A stretch of DNA of 64,000 nucleotides from Puerhibacterium puerhi (lineage in GTDB: Bacteria > Actinomycetota > Actinomycetes > Actinomycetales > Cellulomonadaceae). This document shows positions 58,459 through 64,000 of this stretch, one piece after another. The stretch lies in assembly GCF_009846865.1 (NCBI RefSeq), contig NZ_WUWN01000010.1, forward strand, positions 42,921 through 106,920. Direction: 5' to 3'. Under the pieces are notes generated by a model that worked only from the letters and a program-made list of their open reading frames with translations, did not search any database and was not told where the DNA came from. Each line of letters begins with the position of its first letter. The first letter of the stretch is position 1. A program made the translations under genes and the position numbers.

Positions 58459-59406
58459 TCAGCTCAGCTCGACGGTGTCGCGGCGGGAGATGACGGTCAG
58501 CTGCAGGACCGACGCGAGGATCCCGAAGACGAGCAGGAGGACGGCAGCGGCGCTCGCCGGTCCGCCGTTGAACAGCACGAACCCCTGCTCGTAGATCCAG
58601 TACAGGACCGTCTCGGTGGACCCCAGCGGCCCTCCGCCGGTCAGGACGTACACCTGCGTGAAGACCTGCAGCGCCCCGATGACGCCGGTGATGGCGAGGA
58701 ACCCCGACGTCGGCGCGACGAGCGGCAGGGAGATCGAGAGGAACCGGCGTACCGGGCCCGCCCCGTCGAGCGTCGCGGCCTCGTGGTAGCTCTCGGGCAC
58801 GTTGGTGAGCGCGGCGGAGTAGATGATCATCGTGTACCCCACGAGCTGCCACGTGGAGAAGACGACGACGGAGACCATCGCCCACGGCTCGGTGGTCAGG
58901 AAGGCGATCGGGCGGACGCCCAGCAGGCCCAGCCCCTGGTTGACCAGGCCGCCGAGCGGGGTCAGCAGGAAGCTGAAGATCAGCGCGCTGCCCACGATCG
59001 GGGCGATGTACGGCGTGAAGATCAGCGTCCGGTAGAGCCCTCGGCCGCGGAAGGGCCGGGCGAGGAGCGCGGCGAAGACGAGCCCCAGACCCATCGAGCA
59101 GGGCACGACCGTCACGACGTAGACCAGGGTGTTGAGCACCGCCCGCCGGAACTCCGGGTCCGTCAGGACGTGGGTGAAGTTCTCCAGGCCGACGGACTCG
59201 GTCACCCGGCCGGTGCCCGGGTTCCAGTCCGAGAACGAGAAGACGACGGTCTGGGCGAGGGGCCACAGGTAGAACACCGCGAGCAGCAGCGTGGTGGGGG
59301 CGACGAAGACGTAGCCCGCTCGGCCCTCCCTGCGTCGGTGCAGGTCGGCCGTGCCGTCGCGGCTGGCGGCCCTGCGCCGGGGCGGTGACGCGTGCAGTTC
59401 GCTCAA
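58459..59406 (-). CDS. Sugar ABC transporter permease, MalF type
   Basis: This 315-residue permease has the first helix at about 40-62 (FVAPTTLLLAVFYLWPLAQT) and the EAA loop HEAATLDGAGPVRRFLSISL. TTG 59406 is chosen because AAAGGAG lies 6 nt upstream; a GTG at 59436 lacks a site. It is the first gene of the sugar operon, divergent from the ROK repressor. Confidence 0.9.
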   Translation of the reverse strand: MSELHASPPRRRAASRDGTADLHRRREGRAGYVFVAPTTLLLAVFYLWPLAQTVVFSFSDWNPGTGRVTESVGLENFTHVLTDPEFRRAVLNTLVYVVTVVPCSMGLGLVFAALLARPFRGRGLYRTLIFTPYIAPIVGSALIFSFLLTPLGGLVNQGLGLLGVRPIAFLTTEPWAMVSVVVFSTWQLVGYTMIIYSAALTNVPESYHEAATLDGAGPVRRFLSISLPLVAPTSGFLAITGVIGALQVFTQVYVLTGGGPLGSTETVLYWIYEQGFVLFNGGPASAAAVLLLVFGILASVLQLTVISRRDTVELS

Positions 59407-59557
59407 GGCTGCTCCTTTGCGTTCCGTTGTTCGCACCTCCAGGGAGCGTACGAACAGCGAAGACCTTGCGTGGTTTCGTGGACGTTACAGTTCGAATTCC
59501 GAATAAAGCAAGCCGAAACTCAGACGAACTTCGACGAAGATTGGGTACGGTGGGCCT
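59407..59557. promoter_or_regulatory. Divergent promoter/operator of the sugar operon
   Basis: The unusually AT-rich centre holds a near-palindrome ttcgaattccgaa (59492-59504) and further ttcg/cgaa half-sites (gacgaacttcgacgaag). It lies between the permease operon and the ROK regulator, so it is the probable ROK operator. Confidence 0.6.
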
Positions 59558-60742
59558 GTGAAGCAGCGAGTCGACGCGCCTGCGTCGCCCGGGGCGATCT
59601 TCAACCTCGTCCGCCAGGGCATCGACACCCGGGGGGCGATCGCTCGCGCCACGGGCCTCGCGGCGTCGACCGTGTCGCAGCGCGTGGAGACGCTCCTGCA
59701 GGAGGGCTTCCTCGAGGAACGCTCGGGCGCGGCCCCGACCGGCGGTCGGCGCGCGCGCGAGCTGCGGGTCCGCGGCGACGCCGGCGTGGTCGCCGCGGCG
59801 ACGCTGGGCGCGAACCACGCTCGCGTCCTGCTGGCCAACCTCTCCGGTGTGCCGCTGTCCGACGCCGAGGCGGCGCTCGACGTCGCGGCCGGCCCCGAGG
59901 CCGTCGTCGCGGAGGTCTGGACGCGGATCCGCGACGCGCTGACCGCCGTGGGCAAGGCCCCGGACGACCTGCGCGGGATCGCCCTCGGCCTCCCCGCGCC
60001 GGTCGACTCGCGCACGGGCTCGGTGGCGTCGTCGGTCCAGCTGCCCGGGTGGGACCTGGTCGCGGTGTACGAGCTGCTGGGGGCCCACACCCAGGTGCCC
60101 GCACTCGTCGAGAACGACGCCAACCTCCTCGCCGTCGCGGAGGCATCCCTCGCCGACCGGGGGGCTCAGCACCTCCTCGCGGTGAAGATCGGCAGCCGGA
60201 TCGGCTCGGGGTTCATCTCGGGGGGAACCCTGCACCAGGGCGCCAGCGGCGCCGCCGGCGAGATCAGCCACACGCCCACGAGCCTCACCTCGTTGATCCC
60301 GTGCTCCTGCGGCACGGAGAACTGCCTCGAGTCGGTCGCGAGCGGTTCGGCCATCGCGGCGCGGCTCCGGGCCGAGGGCCGGGACGTCCGCGGGACCGCC
60401 GACCTCCTGGAGCTGGCGAGCGCGGGCGACTACGAGGTCATCAGCGCGCTGCGCGACGCCGGCCGGCTCGTCGGCGAGGTGCTCGCGGAGATCGTCAACT
60501 TCCTGAACCCGCACGCCGTCGTCTTCGGCGGGGCGCTCTCGGCGGCGGCACCGTTCGTCGCTGCCGTCCGCGGCACCCTCTTCCAGCGCTGCCTGCCCGT
60601 CGTCACCGCAGTCCTCGACGTCCGGGTCGGCCGGGCCGGGAGGTCCGCCGAGGCGCTCGGCGGGGTGAAGCTGGTCCTCGAGCGCACCTTCACCCCCGAG
60701 GCGGTGGACCAGGCGATCGCGCGACGGCGCTCGCGCGCATAG
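59558..60742 (+). CDS. ROK-family transcriptional repressor
   Basis: This 394-residue regulator has an N-terminal winged helix at about 14-56 (GAIARATGLAASTVSQRVET) and a sugar-binding ROK domain with the zinc motif (PCSCGTENCLESVASG). It is divergent from the sugar operon and probably represses it until the inducer binds. ATP-site text is partly degenerate (AAATLGANHARVLLANLSG). Confidence 0.9.
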   Translation: MKQRVDAPASPGAIFNLVRQGIDTRGAIARATGLAASTVSQRVETLLQEGFLEERSGAAPTGGRRARELRVRGDAGVVAAATLGANHARVLLANLSGVPLSDAEAALDVAAGPEAVVAEVWTRIRDALTAVGKAPDDLRGIALGLPAPVDSRTGSVASSVQLPGWDLVAVYELLGAHTQVPALVENDANLLAVAEASLADRGAQHLLAVKIGSRIGSGFISGGTLHQGASGAAGEISHTPTSLTSLIPCSCGTENCLESVASGSAIAARLRAEGRDVRGTADLLELASAGDYEVISALRDAGRLVGEVLAEIVNFLNPHAVVFGGALSAAAPFVAAVRGTLFQRCLPVVTAVLDVRVGRAGRSAEALGGVKLVLERTFTPEAVDQAIARRRSRA

Positions 60743-60751
60743 CGAGCGGCC

Positions 60752-60785
60752 CCTCGATGCCGCCAGGCCCTCGATGCCGCCAGGC
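60752..60785. repeat. 17-bp tandem duplication just after a stop codon
   Basis: The unit cctcgatgccgccaggc occurs twice in tandem, beginning 10 bp after the ROK repressor stop. Confidence 0.88.
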
Positions 60786-60836
60786 CCACGTCGCCTGGCC
60801 GACGAGAGGGCAGGTCGGCGCCACCGGTCCTGCGGC

Positions 60837-61139
60837 TCAGGGGCGGGGGTCCCGCCGCGACCAGGGCTTCTCGTCGCGCCGGGCGCCCGTGCCGGCGGCG
60901 CACCGGCGGCACACCGAGGTGACGCGGTCGGCGTGGCCGCCCGTCGCGGGTTGCACGTCGGCCCAGGAGATGTGGGGGAAGCGCCGCAGACCCTCGCGCG
61001 CCAGCGCGAGACCGCACACCGTCTGGTTGGTGCCGGGCAGCCAGGCGTGCACGTCGCCGGCCGGCGCCCGCACGTGGTCGTCGGGGTCGGTCCACTCGCC
61101 CGTGGCGGCGACCGAGGCGTTCTTCACGCGGTGCGGCAC
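60837..61139 (-). CDS. Small actinobacterial protein with Cys/His pairs, 100 residues
   Basis: It has VHAWLPGTNQTVCGLALARE, HISWADVQPATGGHAD and VTSVCRRCAAGT, a pattern seen in uncharacterised actinobacterial proteins. The GTG has AGGAGGGG 6 nt upstream. The Cys and His residues may bind metal. I do not assign a function. Confidence 0.65.
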   Translation of the reverse strand: MPHRVKNASVAATGEWTDPDDHVRAPAGDVHAWLPGTNQTVCGLALAREGLRRFPHISWADVQPATGGHADRVTSVCRRCAAGTGARRDEKPWSRRDPRP

Positions 61140-61199
61140 GGCGTCCCCTCCTGGTCCCGGCCGCGGCGGGTCCGCGGCCGTCGGTCCAGCATCACCCGC

Positions 61200-61241
61200 C
61201 ACCGCAGGGCAGGCACCGCAGGGCCGGCACCGCAGGGCCGG
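61200..61241. repeat. 14-bp tandem repeat, three copies
   Basis: caccgcagggcagg is followed by two caccgcagggccgg. It lies in the divergent region between the 100-residue protein and the IscA-fold gene. Confidence 0.85.
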
Positions 61242-61415
61242 CACGCGGTCGTCCCGGCCGGGCGGTGGCGGACCCTATGCCCGCGCCGCGGCGCGCGTCA
61301 CACGGAGTCTCGTCATGCGGGAGATTCGCGGGAATTCGCGTCTCAACCTTGCGTCGCACCGGGTGCGTTGATTCGGTGGAACGTGCCCGCAAGAACCGGA
61401 GAGAAGGAGCTCAGC

Positions 61416-61700
61416 GTGCTCACCGTCACCGACAACGCCCGCGAGGTCGTGCAGGATCTGGCCCAGCAGGCGGGCGTGCCCGCCGAGGGCGGCCTCCGCA
61501 TCGCGCAGTCCGCCGGCCAGCCCGGCAACTTCGAGCTCGCGCTCGTGCCGTCCCCGCAGCCTGAGGACCAGGTGGTCGACGAGGCCGGCAGCACCCACGT
61601 CTTCGTCGAGAAGGAGGCAGCCACGGCGCTGGACTCCCTGACGCTCGACACCGACCCGGGCGCCTCGGGCCCCGGGTTCGTGCTCACGCCGCAGGCCTGA
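61416..61700 (+). CDS. IscA/HesB-fold protein lacking cysteines
   Basis: This 94-residue protein has LTVTDNAREVVQDLAQQAGV, GGLRIAQSAGQP and TLDTDPGASGPGFVLT, the course of an A-type Fe-S carrier. It has no cysteine at all, whereas Fe-S carriers need three. So it cannot hold a cluster in the usual way and may be a derived structural or regulatory relative. GTG has AAGGAG 6 nt upstream. Confidence 0.7.
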   Translation: MLTVTDNAREVVQDLAQQAGVPAEGGLRIAQSAGQPGNFELALVPSPQPEDQVVDEAGSTHVFVEKEAATALDSLTLDTDPGASGPGFVLTPQA

Positions 61701-61716
61701 CGGCCACACGGCGCCC

Positions 61717-61753
61717 GACGGCGGGCCGTCCCTCCCGGGGGCGGCCCGCCGTC
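61717..61753. terminator. Strong bidirectional hairpin
   Basis: A 12-bp stem (gacggcgggccg / cggcccgccgtc) lies between the rightward IscA-fold gene and the leftward protease gene. Confidence 0.88.
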
Positions 61754-61776
61754 GTCGTCTCCGGACCGCCGGCCGC

Positions 61777-62544
61777 TCAGGCCGCCGGCCCCACGATCCA
61801 CCAGGCGCCCAGCACCAGGGCGCCCACGGTGACCAGCAGGAACATCGCCACCCAGAACAGCCCGGGCAGCCGCGTGAGCCGCGCGAGCTGGTCGGCGTCC
61901 GACTGCCGCGCCTGGCCGCGGGCCCGCTGCGACTGCAGCTCCAGCACGGGCCGCACGGAACCCATCAGCAGGAACCACGTCACCGTGTAGGCGACAGTCG
62001 CCTGGGCGGCCGGCTCCAGCCACCAGGAGACCGCCACCAGCGCGACGCCGGCCACCAGCACCGACCACAGCCCGAAGAGGTTGCGGATCTTCAGCAGCAG
62101 CAGCGCCAGCAGCGCCACGAGCAGCCACAGCAACCCGACGGCGTAGCCCGCGTGCAGCAGCCCCGCCGCGCCGAGGCCCACCAGCCCCGGCCCGACGTAC
62201 CCCGCGAACGACGTCACCACCATCCCGAGCCCGCGCGGCCGCCCGGCCGAGATGGTCAGGCCGGAGGTGTCCGAGTGCAGGCGGATGCCGTCGAGCCGCC
62301 GCCCGGTCAGGGTGGCCGCCAGGGCGTGAGCGCCCTCGTGCGCGATCGTGACCACGTGCCGCGCCGTGCGCCACACCGGCGTCACCAGCACGACGGCGAG
62401 CGCGGCCAGCCCCGCGGCGAGCACCACGGCCTGCGACGGCGCCGCCACGGGCGTCGTCGCGACCGTCCAGATCTGCTGGAGCACGTCGCCGGCGGCGGTC
62501 AGGAACCCCGAGAACGAGGCGGGGGAGTCGTCCACGGCGGCCAT
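61777..62544 (-). CDS. M50-family membrane metalloprotease-like protein
   Basis: This 255-residue protein has HEGAH at 69-73 (TIAHEGAHALAATLTGR) in a membrane context, five to six hydrophobic helices and a polar C-terminal loop. The pattern fits M50-like B-type site-2 protease relatives of actinobacteria. Substrates are unknown. Confidence 0.82.
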   Translation of the reverse strand: MAAVDDSPASFSGFLTAAGDVLQQIWTVATTPVAAPSQAVVLAAGLAALAVVLVTPVWRTARHVVTIAHEGAHALAATLTGRRLDGIRLHSDTSGLTISAGRPRGLGMVVTSFAGYVGPGLVGLGAAGLLHAGYAVGLLWLLVALLALLLLKIRNLFGLWSVLVAGVALVAVSWWLEPAAQATVAYTVTWFLLMGSVRPVLELQSQRARGQARQSDADQLARLTRLPGLFWVAMFLLVTVGALVLGAWWIVGPAA

Positions 62545-62771
62545 GCAACCACAGCCGCCGGGGGCTCGGCGGCGGGCCGCGGGGAGGTCCCGTGCAGGGT
62601 CGCGCGCACCGGCATGAGAGACTGGGGGCAATCCTGGCTGCGCGGCGATCCGCCGCGCGCCGCGCGTCGTGGTGAACCTCCTTCGCGACGCACCACCACC
62701 GCCGCGGCAGCCCCGCGCTCGACGCAGACCGTCGACGAGGCGTGCGCCGCGCCCTGCCTGAGAGTTGCTCC

Positions 62772-64000
62772 TTGACCACCTTCGCCGATCTCGGCCTGCC
62801 CGCGCCCGTCGTCACCTCGCTGACCGACCGCGGCATCACCACCCCGTTCCCCATCCAGGCGGCGTCGCTGCCCGACTCGCTGGCCGGCAAGGACGTGCTC
62901 GGCCGCGGCCGCACCGGCTCCGGCAAGACGCTCGCGTTCGCGCTGCCCGTCGTCACCCGCCTCGCCGGCGGGCGCCGCAGCGCCGCGCGCCGCCCCCGCG
63001 CCCTCGTCCTGGCGCCCACCCGCGAGCTCGCCTCGCAGATCGACGCGACGACCGCGCCGCTGGCCCAGGCCCTCGGCCTGCGCACCACCACGGTGTTCGG
63101 CGGCGTCTCGCAGAACAAGCAGGTCGCGGCGCTCGACGCCGGCGTCGACGTGCTCATCGCGTGCCCCGGCCGCCTCGAGGACCTGCTCAACCAGAAGCTG
63201 CTGAGCCTCGACGACGTCGAGATCACCGTGCTCGACGAGGCCGACCACATGGCCGACCTCGGCTTCCTGCCCGGCGTCAAGCGCATCATGGACCGCACCC
63301 CGGCCCGCGGCCAGCGCCTGCTGTTCAGCGCCACGCTGGACAACGGCGTCGACGTGCTGGTCAAGCGGTACCTGCACGCCCCGGTCACGCACTCGGTCGA
63401 CGAGGCCGCCGCGCCGCCGCCGAAGATGACCCACCACATCCTCGCCGTGGCCGACGCCGCGGTGAAGCGCGACGTGGTGCACCAGCTCGCCGCCGGCACC
63501 GGCCGCCGCGTGCTGTTCACGCGCACCAAGCACCAGGCCAAGAAGCTCGCCAAGCAGCTCACCGCCGCCGGCGTGCCGGCGGTCGACCTGCACGGCAACC
63601 TCGGCCAGGGCGCGCGCGAGCGCAACCTCGCGGCGTTCTCCTCCGGCGAGGTGAAGGTGCTCGTGGCCACCGACATCGCGGCGCGCGGCATCCACGTCGA
63701 CGACGTGGAGCTCGTGGTGCACGTCGACCCGCCGGCGGAGCACAAGGCCTACCTGCACCGCTCCGGGCGCACCGCCCGCGCCGGGTCCGGCGGCGACGTC
63801 GTCACCCTGATGCTCCCCGAGCAGCGCGGCGACGTGAAGGACCTGACCCGCAAGGCGAAGATCGACGCGCGCCCGCGCGACGTCGTGGCCGGCGACGCCG
63901 TCGTGACGGCGCTCGTGGGCGAGGTCGCGGCGTTCGTGCCGCCGGCGCCGCCGGCGCCCGCGCCGCAGCCGGGCGGCCGGTCGCAGGGCGGCCGGTCCCG
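62772..64000 (+). CDS. DEAD-box RNA helicase (partial, C-terminus outside window)
   Basis: About 410 residues are visible. All motifs are in order: Q motif (GITTPFPIQAASLP), Walker A GRTGSGKT, PTRELASQ, DEAD (VLDEADHMADLGFLP), SAT, and the C-terminal domain with VATDIAARGI and HRSGRTARAG. The TTG start is chosen because the frame upstream has no better start; a long GC-rich leader precedes it. The visible tail is Pro/Gly/Arg-rich, as in RhlE/DeaD-type proteins. Confidence 0.95.
   Translation, partial: MTTFADLGLPAPVVTSLTDRGITTPFPIQAASLPDSLAGKDVLGRGRTGSGKTLAFALPVVTRLAGGRRSAARRPRALVLAPTRELASQIDATTAPLAQALGLRTTTVFGGVSQNKQVAALDAGVDVLIACPGRLEDLLNQKLLSLDDVEITVLDEADHMADLGFLPGVKRIMDRTPARGQRLLFSATLDNGVDVLVKRYLHAPVTHSVDEAAAPPPKMTHHILAVADAAVKRDVVHQLAAGTGRRVLFTRTKHQAKKLAKQLTAAGVPAVDLHGNLGQGARERNLAAFSSGEVKVLVATDIAARGIHVDDVELVVHVDPPAEHKAYLHRSGRTARAGSGGDVVTLMLPEQRGDVKDLTRKAKIDARPRDVVAGDAVVTALVGEVAAFVPPAPPAPAPQPGGRSQGGRS

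Noticed and set aside
53100..60742. ROK kinase and ROK repressor as duplicated genes
   Set aside because: The repressor has an N-terminal winged helix and the kinase does not; they are separate roles in one locus.
1..64000. CRISPR arrays or transposase genes
   Set aside because: No regularly spaced repeat-spacer units and no DDE or serine transposase motifs were seen; the only recombinase is the phage integrase.

Overview
The window is a high-GC (roughly 70-75%) piece of an actinobacterial chromosome. GTG/TTG starts, GGAGG-type ribosome sites, ROK regulators, multiple-sugar ABC transporters and a cellulomonad-like gene content all fit Micrococcales, perhaps Cellulomonadaceae. It holds one complete-looking temperate siphovirus prophage of about 43.3 kb flanked by ordinary host genes. 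No rRNA and no CRISPR array was seen.

Left host flank (1-9541): two sugar ABC permeases (the first cut by the window edge), an SDR-type reductase, a glycerophosphodiester phosphodiesterase, a 600-bp gene-free stretch, a polyprenyl-phosphate sugar-1-phosphate transferase coupled to a GT4 glycosyltransferase (exopolysaccharide start point), a zinc alcohol dehydrogenase, a hypothetical protein and a lipoprotein.

Prophage (9542-52859): integrated into the 3' half of tRNA-Lys(UUU). A 48-bp identical core is present at both ends; the intact tRNA is rebuilt at the right end. From the right end, a rightward lysogeny operon encodes an XRE repressor, an ImmA-like peptidase and a tyrosine integrase. 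A divergent leftward XRE gene starts the lytic programme. Four GCCAnnTGGCA-type operators lie between them. The leftward early region carries many small, start/stop-overlapping genes: excisionase-like HTH, ParB-like, Lsr2-like HTH, a sliding-clamp-like protein with an FtsK-gamma domain that is frame-disrupted, RuvC, HNH and zinc-ribbon proteins. Then come a rightward SHOCT gene, two glycosyltransferases, an HNH beside the terminase, small and large terminase, portal, MuF-like protein, scaffold, decoration, major capsid (gpE type), connectors, tail tube, frameshifted tail chaperones, tape measure, Dit, a 1485-residue tail fibre, and the lysis genes (endolysin, 49-residue membrane protein, holin). 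Downstream are an Acb2/Tad1-like protein and a zincin. The left tip (10.0-11.9 kb) is a rightward plasmid-like module (HTH, winged-helix Rep-like, DUF2637-like) with a duplicated 82-bp structured element. The right tip carries a possible exclusion or defence cassette (DUF4190-like, 2-TM and 319-residue proteins).

Right host flank (52887-64000): a sugar-uptake and catabolism operon (two permeases, binding lipoprotein, two Gfo/Idh/MocA oxidoreductases, ROK kinase; no ATPase) divergent from a ROK repressor, then a small Cys-containing protein, an IscA-fold protein without cysteines, an M50-type membrane protease and a DEAD-box helicase cut by the window edge.

Most interesting signals: the structured element repeated three times in the prophage, the frame-disrupted clamp/FtsK-gamma gene, the Acb2/Tad1-like protein, the four-operator immunity switch, matching arm-type repeats on both sides of the att core, the right-end membrane cassette, an opposite-strand gene interrupting the tail operon, and repeated 15-18 bp tandem duplications at stop codons of host genes.
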